From: Hofstenia miamia | Lineage: Eukaryota; Xenacoelomorpha; Acoela; Hofsteniidae | Assembly: GCA_900660155.1 (NCBI GenBank) | Contig: CABFPE010000136.1 | Coordinates: 154,019 to 218,018 of the forward strand | Length of the DNA stretch: 64,000 nucleotides | Reading direction: 5' to 3' | Shown: positions 1-11,607 of the stretch, in pieces | Layout of the letters: each line of letters starts with the position of its first letter | Position numbering within the stretch: position 1 is the first letter of the stretch | Notes under the pieces: generated by a model | What the model saw: only the letters and a program-made list of their open reading frames with translations | Told to the model about the DNA's origin: nothing | Database searches by the model: none | Made by a program: the position numbers and the translations under genes

Positions 1-156
1 GGTATATTCAATTCACTATCCGGATCCCATCCCTAATACGTATATATATATATATCCAAGCTTTAATTCCCGTGCATAGCAAAAGGTGCTATGTAAAAAG
101 GAACATTGGAAAAAATTGCAATAGGATCCGGGGGAGAGTTCCATTATTAATAAAGT

Positions 157-1877
157 TTAGTGCTGCAGGAAGAAATGTCTAGAATATCGCACATCATTTT
201 TCATGACTAGTCTTACCTTTGTCCCCGTCTGATGTTTAAAAAAGTGATGCTTTGTGCAGTGGATGATGTTTGTTCTCATATATCTTGTTGTATATTTCTT
301 AAATAATCCATAGTTAAAATATTGTTTAAGATCCGTCTTTTCTAAATTTGTTATTTTAGCAAACAATTTTAGAGGTTTTTTTAGATCTTTTCTGTTTCTT
401 TCTTTAATACCGATTGACCATGCAACAGAAGCTTATGTGTATATGGGTAGACCGTAGGTCTTAGAAATTTGTCACTTTTTACTAAAGGATAGGTACTCAA
501 TGAAAAATGACATTGATGGAATACACCTATATGCTTTCTTATAACCGCCTCCACGTGATTATTCTAATTCAAATCTTGTTTTGCATTACACCAAGATATT
601 TGATTTCATTCATCAAGGGAAATTATATATTTTTGCAACGTGTTTTGTTATTAACAATTGATAGCAATTTTGGGTTTTTAATTGCACACTTCATTTGTAA
701 GGTATGTGAATAACATACCAGACAGTGGTCCCCCCTGAGGTACTCCTACATTCACGTTAATTTTACGTGAGAGTTTGTTACATCCATATTTAACACTTTG
801 ATTGAAGCCAAAAAGGCATGATTTTAAAAATTTCGCTAACCATGGCGATTGCAAGCATAGCTTATTAAGCAGCTTATTTTGCAGCTCTGTATTGCATGCA
901 CTACTATAATCGAGAAAAGCAACCTTTACAATTGTTGTCTCTAAAATTTAAGGAGGTTGCTACACTGTCTATTAAAAATAGCAAAACGTCGGTAGATGAT
1001 CTATTCTGTTTACAGCTCAATTGGTTGATATCTAAACTATTAGCGAGCGCATTTGTGTAATAAGATACTATCATTGAATCTAAGCATCTTGCTGCAATTG
1101 GTGTTACCGTTATAGGCCTAAAATGTTTATAATTATTTTTATGCGACCATTTTTCTTTAGGGATTGGTGTAACAGAAGCCGCTTTCCACTTAGTTGGGTA
1201 AAAAAATTCTGAAATGCACTTTTGAAATACATATCGATATGGTTTGGAAAGGTCTTTAGTGAATTTTTTAAAAACCTATGAGGGCAGTATACTGTTCCCT
1301 GCTGATTTTTTGGTCTTTTCGGAAAATATCTTCCACCATCACTTCATTGATTACTGGGACATTTGTATAGTCCGCAAAATCCAACAGTTTATGATTGGCT
1401 TCTCTATATTTATTATATGAAGTAATACCCAGGTTGAGTGACATTGCTTCCTTTTGTGATAATTTAATTCTAGGACCTATTGGCTTTTGGCGTATTTTTA
1501 TTTTAGCATACAATTCCTCAGTTGTACACTTTTCTAAATTGTTTCTCTCTTTCTTTTTTAAAATGTCTTTTTAAGATGTTTAATTCATGCTTCTTTCCAG
1601 CTATTATTAAGTTTCGCTTCTCTAGTAGCAAATCTTTTAAAAACTGGTCCCTTATAATTGACTTTTTCCGTACTTTATGTTTAATAATGCACATTTTTAG
1701 AATGTCAAAAATTCGGACTTCAAGTACATTAATTTGCGCAAACAACAGTGATATATCTTTCGAACAAATCATCCCAACACTGTACTTAACCTTATTGTAG
1801 GTTGTGAATTTTGGTATCAGGGTTATGGCCATATGGTATAAAGTATTGCTACTCCCGATTGGGGGTTCCATTTGCAA
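157..1877 (-). mobile_element. Decayed LINE copy A (RT with linker and C-terminus)
   Basis: Reverse-strand non-LTR retrotransposon remnant. In coding order: a basic linker (1877-1518, rich in K/R/E) of the kind found between endonuclease and RT; an RT start with PTKWKAASVTPIPK and FRPITVTPIAARC (about 1200-1085); NRSSTDVLLFLIDSVA (about 1010-955); then in another frame FLDYSSACNT and GVPQGGPLSGMLF (about 925-710), the latter matching the usual GVPQGSVLGP motif. The C-terminal piece ending at 157 shares KLFAKI with copy B at about 2610, so both are one family. The LDYSSAFNT style suggests a CR1/Jockey-group LINE; the clade is inferred. At least one frameshift (about 940) and several stops break it. 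The endonuclease is not seen; a (TA)n run begins just 5' of the linker. Confidence 0.8.
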
Positions 1878-1894
1878 TTTATAAACTTCTTTTT

Positions 1895-1897
<3 letters not shown>

Positions 1898-1928
<31 letters not shown>

Positions 1929-1930
1929 NA
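1898..1930. repeat. (TA)n microsatellite with one unresolved base
   Basis: A pure TA run with an N at 1929, next to the 5' side of LINE copy A. The single N is a base-call ambiguity, not a scaffold gap. A second, shorter TA run lies at about 2150-2174. The intervening 1931-2490 has no recognisable gene. Confidence 0.95.
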
Positions 1931-2489
1931 CTATATAAATCGTTAAAAAATTTACATGTCAAACATATAAGAAATCATCACAACCAAAAAATTTTTAGTG
2001 CAAAACAAGCATTGGGACTCTCCAAATTTACCACTAATAGGGTTCCACCCTAAAGTGCCCCTAACAAATTTCAGGGCAGAAATACCTATAAGTACTATGG
2101 CGTTTATGGCTCAATACTGTTCAGTACAAAAACGTAGGTACTTAGCTTTAATATATATATATATATATATATATGCTACATCCAGTTGGTTTTTTTAGGA
2201 TAAAAAGTGATTTCGTCTACTAAGTTTTCTAGTTGGAATCCAAAACTGCAAAAGACTTTTGATTTGCATCACCAAGAATAATAGTAAATGCATTCTTATG
2301 ACTTTTTGATATCTGCGTCATCATACATCGTAGTTCCTTATTGTTTTATTATTATGACACATCCATATAATTTTGGCAAAAATCTAGGTCTACAAATCAA
2401 AACAAGCATCTCAATATTTGGTGTGGGGATATCTTTTAGTACTTTGGGAGTGATAATGCTCCATTCCGATCAAGCCTATTAATTTAATA

Positions 2490-4403
2490 ATAATAACATT
2501 GAATTTGGAGTATTATTTTTCAAATATCTTTTTTGATGTTTTTAGAAATTACGATTTGAATGCATTATTGATTATTGAAAATAAGTGATCTTTGTTGAAT
2601 TTTGAAATCTTGGCGAATAGTTTACAAGGTCTTTTTAAAACTTTAATGTTCTTTTTCATTAGTTCTGGTACAACTACTTCAGATGCACATAGATAATTTG
2701 GCTTGAAAATTTAAAATTTTTGGTCATTCTCCATATTGTTTAGTAAATATGAAACTGATTATACTATATAGTTCACTTTATTTTCTAATATATTCGACAT
2801 GTTCTTCCCACACTAGAGTGTTCAAATACGTCTGTTATTGCATTTTATAATTTAGAAAATCTTGTTCAGCTGTCGATGTCATTAGCTTACCCAAAACTCT
2901 CGTATCATCGGAATACTTTATTATATCCACACTTGGGTAATTAACAATATTTGAATTTATTTTATTTGTGTATGCTGTAAAAAGCGGACCACTAAGTGTT
3001 CGTTCTTGTGGAACTCCGACAAATACATTTTGCTCTTTTGTTCTGTTAGTTATTTCGAATTTGACACATTGTTTGAAATTGAAAAATAAATTTCTTATCC
3101 ATTGGCATAATTCTTCTGATATTGGATGTATTTGATTTAATAATTTGTTTTGAAGTACTGTATTAAAGGCACTTGAATAATCAATGAATGTTACCCATAC
3201 TACTGCTGTTTCCTTATTGCTAAGTGTGCTGGCTATTGAATCTATTGGACATAATAAAGCATCAGTTGAATTTCTCTTCTTTTTATAAGCAAATTGCAGT
3301 GAATGAATATTTATTTTCATTTTTTCTTGGAACTTTTCTAATACAATAGAATCTAAGATTCTTCCAATCATTGGTTTTACTGCCATTGGTCGAAAATTAT
3401 AGCATCTTTTACTTTACTGATTCCAGATCTTTTTGCCATTGGGGTTGTTAAGGCGTTTTTCCAATCATAAGGATAATCGTAGCATTCAAATGAATAATTA
3501 AATATTTGGGAAAATGGTGTTGAGAAATTCTTACTGCATGTTTTTAACAGCCAAATTGGAATTTGCGAATTACCAGGCGCAGAACAAACTTTGATCTTTT
3601 GAAATACTTTACAAACATCTATCTCACTAACATTCATTAAAATTCCAAGTGGTTCTTTTATAACTAAATCATTACCGTCTAAATGTTGATCTTCATTGAA
3701 TTTTGTATTTAAGTTATTTGCTTCATTTAGATCGATTTTAAGATTTTTTCAATGCTTTAATTTTTTTTATTTCAGACTGAAATTCATTTTTGGTTAGATT
3801 TGAAAATGTGTCTTTTCGTAATTTCTTAACCAAATTTTTTATATCTTTTTGCAATTGGTTTCTTAAAGATTTATCATTACTTTTAATAGCCCTCAGTTTA
3901 TTTCTAACAAGTGTTACAAGTTTCTCATCTCTAAGTCTAGTATGTTGTTTGTAAATCATATCTTAGTCTTTCAACTACATAATCACTATAATATTTTCTA
4001 ATCATTTTCTTCCATGACATTTTGTTTTGACAATTGTAAAGTGGTTTAATCTCTATTGCATAATGATAGATAATGTCGACTTTTCCAATAGGAGCGAGAA
4101 TTTTACATTTATATTCATTAATTTCATCAATTCATCAATTTGGCTTTTTGATGGCATAAATATTGGAAAGTTTACTAGATTTTTTAACCCTAATGCTTCT
4201 GCACATTTGAGTATTGTTATTATGCATCTTCACAGATGATGATGAAACTTCTAAGATATTTCTCAATGCAATAGCTTATCTGTTTCTTAGTTCTTTTTCC
4301 ATTGCTCTTTTACTTCTCTTCGGTGGGCAGTATATATATATATATATATATATNTATGCAATCTTAATGTCATATTTCTATCATGGAAGTCTAAGTGTTG
4401 CAA

Positions 4404-4447
<44 letters not shown>

Positions 4448-4800
4448 TTATAATGTCTGTGTAAATTGATGGAAGATAAGTTGGTTTACACTTAACTGCT
4501 AGTTGTTCAATATTCGGAGAAGATAGTGTCATTAAGATTTTTGGAAAATGATCGCTGTAATCTTGACTAATATATGTAAGTGACCTCTCAATTTTCCTGA
4601 AATTTATTAATATCTCTATCATTACCTATTAGATGATATCCTGGATTATGTACAGCAGCATCAGGGATTTCATTATTTGGCTTAGTTTCTTGTAATGCGA
4701 TAGCACCATAATCATTATTTTTAACAATTTTTTAAAATTCTATAAATTTTGATAAGTATCCATTGATATTGTGAATGAAAACTTTTGGTAAAGTTTGCTT
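2490..4800 (-). mobile_element. Decayed LINE copy B (endonuclease, linker, RT, C-terminus)
   Basis: A fuller copy of the family at 157-1877, read on the reverse strand. The apurinic-type endonuclease begins near 4785 (FIHNINGYLSKF, then GAIALQETK with the catalytic QET glutamate, then NPGYHLIGND near 4630) and has SDHFP near 4550. Linker: 3959-3738. RT: SAPGNSQIPIWLLK and YDWKNALTTPMAK (3637-3377), then from 3386 QFAYKKKRNSTDALL, FIDYSSAFNT, GVPQERTLSGPLF and YSDDT, the last being the catalytic FADD-type box with S for A. The C-terminal KLFAKI segment is near 2610. Two frames overlap by about 10 bases near 3380, marking a frameshift, and two (TA)n tracts have grown inside the endonuclease part. 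Non-functional. Confidence 0.85.
4331..4445. repeat. Two (TA)n tracts inside LINE copy B
   Basis: TA runs at 4331-4357 (with N at 4354) and 4407-4445, separated by about 50 bases of ordinary sequence. They interrupt the decayed endonuclease part of the LINE, so they expanded there or arrived with later insertions. Confidence 0.95.
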
Positions 4801-5492
4801 TGTAATATTTTTATTTTTAACGCTTTGCTCCAGTTTAATATTGTTGTAATTACACGTTGTTAGTCACATTTGTGAAACTTCAATTTTATTCCAACTATTT
4901 CCAACCCATTTATATAAATTTTGATTGAAACTCTTAAATTTTTGCTTTGTTCTCCTTATTCAATTAGTTGTTTTTGTTTTTTAAGCTAGCATTTTCTTGC
5001 AATTGCTCTTCTTTATTTAATCCTCGTGATATATACATACATTGAATACTTGAAAAGATTATCATCTTTCAATTTACTAGCATTAATTAAAATTCGTTTT
5101 AATGATAAATGATCAATTGAAAATTTTAACAATGAATTGCTAGCGATGCACAGGCATAATTGTCTAGTCTTAGGAGAGATTACATGCCTTTTATTTCACG
5201 AAATGTAGTTTTTTAAAGTATATATATTTATGAGGAATAAAGTTCTCCGTTGCCTGATGCCTAGCTGCTTAAGAAGCGCTACTCACGCCAACCAGTTTGA
5301 TGGGCCTATCATCATAAAAGTTTCAACATTGAAAAATTTTAGAAATTTTTCTTATAAAAGGTTTTGCTAAAAATAATTTTCGGTAGTAAAACATATTTCC
5401 AGGGGATAGGTTAGAAGCGGATGCACAAATATTTTTAAGAGGGGTTGACCAAGGTAAAATATAACGCTAAGGGCATAATTAGGCACTATAGG
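4801..5492. other. No recognised gene
   Basis: AT-rich sequence immediately 5' of LINE copy B. It may include the LINE 5' region, but no motif was readable. Confidence 0.5.
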
Positions 5493-5998
5493 CACTAGTG
5501 AATTTCGCGATGAAATTTTCTGTTTAACAATATCTTAATGGATGTTTCTTACTTTAGATTTGGCCTGCCCCTACTGTTTTGCATTTTTAGATTTCACACT
5601 GCCCGTGCCCGCCCTGCGCCCGTTTTTCTTCCAATGCCCGGTGCCTGCCCACCCATTGGAATTCACCGGGCAGGAACCGGCGGCCGGGTTCGCTCGCCAT
5701 CTATTGAGAACAAAAACTACGAAATTAAAGCAAAAGCACAAAAGTACTATATAATTTTGTCTTTTCGTGCGAAACTTGAGTGAACATATCATTCCCACTG
5801 ATATAAAATATTTTTCCACTTATTAAAAGCAGAAAAAAACTTACGTCATTACAGCATATTATCTTATTACTATAGCAGAGACTTTTTTTGAGCAAGCATA
5901 ACATATGCCCGGTTATTTGAGCGCCCGATCACAGTAATGCCCGGTGCCCGCCCTCCCTTCTCTATGAGCGCCACGGGCATGCCCGCAAAACACTACTG
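5493..5998. mobile_element. GC-rich island, candidate non-autonomous hAT element
   Basis: Two GC-rich blocks (about 5590-5700 and 5920-5998) in AT-rich surroundings, carrying repeated TGCCCG strings such as ATGCCCGGTGCC at both places. The right end, read inward, is CAGTAGTGTTTTGCGGGC. A similar inverted string, CACTAGTGAATTTCGCG, starts at 5493, giving an imperfect hAT-like terminal repeat. No 8-bp duplication was found, so the boundaries and class are tentative. Short frames across the island look incidental. Confidence 0.35.
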
Positions 5999-8655
5999 CC
6001 CCCTCTCCCTACCCTCTGTATCTTTCTCTGGACTTGCTGATAACTGTTAGTTAACATGTAATTAATTTAATAAAATTTTCATTGATTTTCAAAATTTCAC
6101 AATGATGAGGTTGAAATCAAAATGCACAATGCAAAATATGAGTGTATGCATTAAGAAAGCAGGTACCTAATAGTGAGATTTATGCGAATTTACAAAATTC
6201 AATAATAATTGAACTTGCAAACAAATAGCAGGAATATTTTTAAATTTATCACAGTACAATACTTACAGAGCTGCTTCAAAAATACCAGTGATTGTCATAC
6301 TTTTTAGTAAAGTAAAATTGCCTTACAAGTACTTTGTTAAAAAATTGTAGTCATAGATGTTGTATTTGTAAAAAATACTAAATTTTTTAATAACTACGTG
6401 AAGACGAAGAAATTAATATTTTTACAAAAATCCTCTTATATTATATTTTTCGTTGTTTATACTTTGTCAGAAATTCATTAAAATTTCCTAGAACACTCAC
6501 ATTGAAAATTGCAAGGTAAATAAAAGAGGTATTTGAAGATTTCTCCAAAACAAAAATATTGTAATGCTAAAATTCTATTGGTTTATAAATGCATAGAGGG
6601 GATATTATTTTAAATATCAAAGATTGGTTTTTCTCAGTTTATACCCAATTGCATTTTAGAAAACTTAACTGGCTGTTTTCCACTTACTATTTATTAGGGA
6701 AAAATTCATCATAATTTTCATTTTCAGAGAGGTAAGGTGAAAATTTTTCATTCCTTTTAATAGTTCCTCAGCAACACTTTTGTAATTTTTAGGCATTTAT
6801 AATAGGCATACTAATACAGTTTTTTAAATTTTCATTAACATTGAAGACCTAAGTGCTCAATAAATCTTAAAATATTTTAGGGTAAAGTCACTGTCTCTAT
6901 TTCTTTGAATTTTTCAATTGAGCCGCGAAGATAACGTTTTTTGCAATTTAAGTTAGATTTACCTGCTAACTGTTACTGCACATCTAAATTTGTAGGAATA
7001 ATAGTGGGAAGCTTTTTCTAGGAGAACAAATTTCAGCATAAAATTAACAATTATTCAAAAAAATGGCATTACTTCTAGCATAAAAAACTTATAAAGAACT
7101 TTTCCTGAGTATTTAAGCTACTGACTGCTAAATGTTCACCCACACCAATATTCTTAAAACACATTAAAATTTTAAATTACATTATACTCTCTTAAATTAA
7201 CATATTAAATAGAAGATTGTTATAGCTACTATTATTTTGCTTGGCATTAATTGAGTCTTTGCAGAAAACATAATTTGCAAAAATTCCATACATCGATATT
7301 TCTTTTACAGTTGAATTATTAAAAAAAACTTTTTTATGGTTTTAATATATTGTTCAAATTTGAATAATATATTTTTTCAAATATTTATACATTTTTTAAA
7401 TACATCACATTAATTTGACAGTTTTTTTGACACATCACTCACATTCACTATTTACAAAGCAAAATGTGAGCTACAAGACATGCCATTTTGAATTAAATTT
7501 TTTATTTGAATTTAAATTTTTCAAGTTCATTTGGACTGAGTTTTTTTTAAATCAAGATAAATCTTTGTTCATACTTGTGCATATTTCTAAACACGCACCA
7601 GTGTTATTAGCAATTAGGTTTGATAGTGAGCCAGATTTAGCTGATTCTAGACAGATAGAGTTAAATATCCAAGAATGTTCATGGAATTTTTCTGTAATGC
7701 ATTAGTGCCAAAGACTAGTTTTTCAATTTCCAATTTACTGTCAGCAAAAAGATATTTGCCTTTATTAGTTTTGCTTCCGAATATTCAAACATTAAAATAT
7801 TCGAAGTTGGATTTAATTGAGGAATATGTTTTACGATTGTAGCATTCATGTGTTTATTCTCTTGAAAATTTGGAAGTTAATGATACATTAACTCACTTTT
7901 TGTTACAATTCTCGAAAACAGTTTACTTGAAATCCAGCCACCGTACTGTTTTGTTGCATTCAACTTTGAAATAACAAATTTTCTCTGCATACCAATCTCT
8001 ATACATTTCAATGATGTTTGAAACATCAAAGCTTACAACAACGAAATAAATAAGAAATTAATTGCTGATCCCCGTTTGGGAATCATGGTTGCTAAAGTGT
8101 TAAGCTTATTAAAAGTGTTAAGTTTATTACTGTTGTTTTTGCGCAACGTGAAACCATTTTCTGACCATTATCGTGGTAGTAACTATAATGAAAAATAAAA
8201 ACAATTCGAGCAACACTATATTTCTTAAAGGAAATCTAACCCTACTGCTGGATCTATTTTTTTATTAAACAGAACAAATATAATTAGTTACAAGGTTAAT
8301 TATTCTTAAATCACATAAACAGGAATGCTTATTGACCATTACCGTTTTTTTTCAAAACATATCTCCATTAGAACCTTTCTTGTATTTTCATTTATTAGGC
8401 ACTTTTAAAGAATAAACTGCCATAGCATCATTTAGTTGAAAGAAACGGGCAGGAAACCATTTTAAAAAAACATTTCGTAAGAAACGTAGCACGCTATTGT
8501 ACACTTATATACGTATAGGAATAATTATCAATTGCAATGCTGGAAAAGAAAATTAAATATAGAATATTCGAATAGTAAGAATATTTGAATTGTTTTTTTT
8601 CGGCTGAATACTGAACAATAATTACTACTAAATTCAATAAGATTTCAATTTAGAA
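5999..8655. other. Long AT-rich stretch without recognised genes
   Basis: About 2.6 kb upstream of the GPCR first exon. Short open frames (for example 7415-7705 +) have no family resemblance and are biased to F, N, K and I as expected from AT-rich noise. Promoter elements for the GPCR could lie near 8500-8650 but none is distinctive. Confidence 0.5.
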
Positions 8656-8934
8656 ATGAAAAAGTCAACAATCTATGAAAATGACAATAATTTTTTTTCA
8701 AGATGGATGAATGTTGTTAGTTTGACTGGTCTTATAATTTGTTCCATTGGATTGATATTGAACGTATTTTTATTCCTTACAGCTAGCAAATTTAAATTTA
8801 ACAATTCCTCTATTACACTAATAAAAGTGCAAGCCATATGGGATAATATTTCGATACTCAATGATGGATACATCGATCTTGGAGGAAATTATTTCAATTT
8901 CAATCTACCAAACCTGAATAACTTCAGTTGTAAG
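8656..8934 (+). CDS. Rhodopsin-like GPCR, exon 1 (TM1-TM2 to start of TM3)
   Basis: First coding exon of a class A (7TM) receptor. The ATG at 8656 opens a short N-terminus with no signal peptide, then a hydrophobic TM1 (about residues 19-45) containing GLILNVFLF, whose N matches the conserved TM1 asparagine. TM2 follows around ITLIKVQAIWDN. The exon ends in FSCK, the cysteine that begins TM3 and normally makes the extracellular disulfide. A GT donor at 8935 (AAG|GTAATA) falls exactly between codons, so the intron is phase 0. It joins exon 2 at 11783, giving FSCK-VLFFNSW across the junction. The ligand is unknown. The short N-terminus and odd TM2 suggest a lineage-specific orphan group; this is inference. 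Expected in the plasma membrane. Confidence 0.8.
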
Positions 8935-9235
8935 GTAATATTTAGATACTGTTTATCATAGCTTTATTATCGTTTCTAAAAAAATTGCTAAATAATTTAT
9001 ATTTACTGCAGGTTCTTAAAAATATTTCCATTAGAGTAAATATTTCTGTTTAAAAAATATATAAATTAGGGTAAAATACGTGAAAAATAGGTTATTTGTA
9101 TAACTGCATTGTTATTGCATAAACTACTTAATATTTGACATTAAAAACTAAAATGCAGTAGATAAGCACAACTCATGTATTTATTAAGGATAGAACAGAT
9201 AAAAATTGCTTTAAAGAAATCATATCTTTCCAGTA

Positions 9236-9238
<3 letters not shown>

Positions 9239-9280
<42 letters not shown>

Positions 9281-9285
9281 CATAT
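9239..9285. repeat. (TA)n tract 5' of the intronic PLE
   Basis: TA run with minor interruptions inside the GPCR intron, about 350 bases before the PLE reading frame. Another TA run (9571-9588) abuts the PLE start codon region, and a third follows the PLE tail at 11576. Confidence 0.9.
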
Positions 9286-9595
9286 ACGGGTTCTAGATAC
9301 TCATGGGTCTTGTATCCACCCTCCGCACTTTCCGATTTTCCATAGTATCAGCGCCCTCTTTAATGCAAAGCCAGAATAATTCATTTTATATGAAAATTTT
9401 ACATTGCCCATTCAGGGTCTAATTTTTTATGAATAAGTTTCAAGTTTTTTCAAAAAATTTTTCTTTGACTCCTATCCAGCGGCCTCTGCCATAGTATTTT
9501 GCGCCCGTATATATTTTGTTTTGTATATAGCGCCTTGTAGATATTTTATAATATTGTATCCAAAGCCCGTATATATATATATATATATTTATGGA

Positions 9596-11464
9596 ATGAA
9601 AATGTCATGGATGTCTTCACCAAACATCCTTAATACAAAAGTATCAACAGAAGTTTTCTTCGAAAACTTATGTAAACAATCTAAATTCAATAAACATGAA
9701 GAAGAAGAATATAAATTTGAAATAAAAAAGTTATATAACAACTATGTAAACACAAAGATTAAAATTCCTAACAACGTAAAAATGATGACAAATGCATTAA
9801 GAAACCTATCGAAAGACAAAACTATATATATAAATCGTTTTGATAAAGGCAACGGCACGTTAATATGTGATAGAAACTACTATGTTTCTAAAATGAATGA
9901 AATATTAGACGACACAAGCAAATTTGAAGAACTGAAAAACCAAGATATAACTAAATCTTTTATTAAAGAAGAAGAAAGAATTAATAATTCACTAAAATCT
10001 TTATTGCAACGAAAGCAAATATCAAAAGAATTTTATGAAAAATTTCGAACAACGGGAAGTATACCAGCAAGATTATATGGTTTACCAAAAATACACAAAT
10101 GTAAAGAACAACCACCAATGAGACCAGTTCTAAGTTCAGTCAACAACAGTACATATAATTTATCAAAAGAACTTGATAAAATAATTAAACCATTTATTCC
10201 AACAAAATATAACCTCAAAAATACTGAAGATTTTCTTAACAAATTAGAACTTTCATCTAAATCATTTGATAGTAACAAAGTAATTATGTCTAGCCTTGAC
10301 GCAAAATCACTATTTACCAACATTCCAATTGAAGAAACAATTGATCACATAATTAACATCATACCAAACGATGAAATAGAATTTGATACATCGATTCTAA
10401 GATCTCTATTGAAGTTAGCCTGCACAAATACTCTATTTCTTTTCAACAACAACATTTATAAACAAACTAATGGTATGGCAATGGGTTCACCCTTAGGATC
10501 CACTATGGCTACATTTTGTCTCGATATCATTGAATCAAAATTTGAAAACTTAAAATCTAATTTGGTTCCTTCATTTTATTGTAGATACGTTGATGATATT
10601 TTTTGTATATTCAACAACAATGATGAACTCCATGAATTTCAAAATTTTATGAACAGTCATTTATCCTCCATCAAATTTACATCCGAAATAGAACAAAGTA
10701 ATACATTAATTTTTCTAGACTCAGAATTACTAAGAACAAAAGACAAAATTGAATCAAAATGGCACATCAAATCAACCAATACAGGATTGTACATTCCATA
10801 TGAATCATACTGCACTACAAGATACAAAATTAATACTATTAGAACATTGATTAATCGAATATTTACAACATCATCAAATTACAAGAATCTTACAGAAGCG
10901 ACTGATAAACTTTTTTCAATCTTAACTAATAATGGCTATCCTCACCATCTAATAAAAAAATGCTTGGATAAATATTTTATTAACAACAAATTAAAGGACA
11001 ACAATGATAAAACTAAAAACATTTATTGGAATTTACCTTATATTAAAGAACGACAATCATATATCGAACACCAACTTAAAAGAATCAACAAAAAATTAAA
11101 GATATATGAAACTAAGATAATTCCAACATTTACAACAACTAAGACCTCAAACTTTTTCTCAAACAAAGATCCGATCCCAATGCTCTTGTCTTCCTCTATT
11201 GTTTATAAATATTCTTGTGATGAGTGTAATGCCTCATACATCGGGGAGACAAGAAGACATTTGGAAATTAGAATTAAAGAACACCTAAGAGGTCACCTAA
11301 CATCAGAAATTTACTTACATCATCACCAAGCAACAAAAGATCATTTTAAAATATTAACAAAGAACAAACATACCAAGATCACTGAAGCATTATTAATAAA
11401 ACAACAACGTAAAAAACTTTTAAATAGACAATTAAACCATGTTAGCATTCTTAAACTTTTCTAA
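9596..11464 (+). CDS. PLE polyprotein: reverse transcriptase plus GIY-YIG endonuclease
   Basis: A continuous 622-residue frame from the ATG at 9596. Upstream in-frame residues come from TA repeat (alternating Y/I), so this Met is a better start than 9521. RT landmarks, numbered from that Met: FDKGNG near 82, ARLYGLPKIHK near 155, MRPVLSSVN near 173, SSLDAKSLFTNIP near 230, NGMAMGSPLGS near 291, the catalytic RYVDDIF near 330, and IFLDSEL then TGLYIPYESY near 370-405. The C-terminal domain has YKYSCDECNASYIGETRRH near 536, the GIY-YIG signature with an upstream CxxC. Known PLE proteins reverse-transcribe element RNA at a nicked target. No break is visible. Assignment to a PLE subgroup (Penelope, Poseidon, Neptune) was not possible. 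Confidence 0.93.
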   Translation: MKMSWMSSPNILNTKVSTEVFFENLCKQSKFNKHEEEEYKFEIKKLYNNYVNTKIKIPNNVKMMTNALRNLSKDKTIYINRFDKGNGTLICDRNYYVSKMNEILDDTSKFEELKNQDITKSFIKEEERINNSLKSLLQRKQISKEFYEKFRTTGSIPARLYGLPKIHKCKEQPPMRPVLSSVNNSTYNLSKELDKIIKPFIPTKYNLKNTEDFLNKLELSSKSFDSNKVIMSSLDAKSLFTNIPIEETIDHIINIIPNDEIEFDTSILRSLLKLACTNTLFLFNNNIYKQTNGMAMGSPLGSTMATFCLDIIESKFENLKSNLVPSFYCRYVDDIFCIFNNNDELHEFQNFMNSHLSSIKFTSEIEQSNTLIFLDSELLRTKDKIESKWHIKSTNTGLYIPYESYCTTRYKINTIRTLINRIFTTSSNYKNLTEATDKLFSILTNNGYPHHLIKKCLDKYFINNKLKDNNDKTKNIYWNLPYIKERQSYIEHQLKRINKKLKIYETKIIPTFTTTKTSNFFSNKDPIPMLLSSSIVYKYSCDECNASYIGETRRHLEIRIKEHLRGHLTSEIYLHHHQATKDHFKILTKNKHTKITEALLIKQQRKKLLNRQLNHVSILKLF

Positions 11465-11487
11465 ACTTTCCCTCTATACTCTATATA

Positions 11488-11529
11488 TGCACTGACGAAG
11501 CTATACGTATGTAGCGAAACATGTTTGCG
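11488..11529 (+). ncRNA. Hammerhead-like ribozyme motif in the PLE 3' tail
   Basis: Twenty-six bases after the PLE stop. Core order: TGCA (11488-11491), CTGACGA (11492-11498), one A, stem GCTA...TAGC (11500-11515), GAAA (11516-11519), then ACATGT and a UU|U step, then TGCG (11526-11529). TGCA and TGCG pair over four positions (one wobble) as helix I; GCTA/TAGC is helix II; ACATGT is self-complementary, so helix III could form only between two copies. Hammerhead motifs in PLEs are established knowledge. One nucleotide between CUGANGA and helix II departs from the canonical core, so catalytic activity is uncertain. Confidence 0.55.
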
Positions 11530-11571
11530 GAATAAATCTTTCATAATATGCTAAGTCTTAGCAAAATATCA

Positions 11572-11575
<4 letters not shown>

Positions 11576-11606
<31 letters not shown>
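11576..11606. repeat. (TA)n tract after the PLE tail
   Basis: Pure TA run that marks the 3' limit of the intronic PLE. Ordinary intron sequence then continues to the acceptor at 11782. Confidence 0.95.

Positions 11607-11607
<1 letters not shown>

Larger units (their letters stand above)
9590..11575 (+). mobile_element. Penelope-like element, apparently intact, within a GPCR intron
   Basis: A PLE with one uninterrupted RT/GIY-YIG frame and a 3' tail carrying a hammerhead-like motif (11488-11529). It is bounded by (TA)n tracts at 9571-9588 and 11576-11606, which suggests insertion into a TA microsatellite, though no clean duplication can be defined in such sequence. It lies in sense orientation in the 2848-bp GPCR intron. 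The stretch 9286-9570 has a few less AT-rich segments and may be PLE 5' or partial terminal-repeat sequence. The intact frame contrasts with the other PLE copies here and implies a recent insertion. Confidence 0.85.

Noticed and set aside
5538-5819. Overlapping frames rich in P, A and R
   Set aside because: Produced by the GC-rich island in three frames at once; no conserved domain.
9521-9595. Upstream extension of the PLE reading frame
   Set aside because: The added residues include alternating Y/I encoded by (TA)n; the Met at 9596 is the better start.
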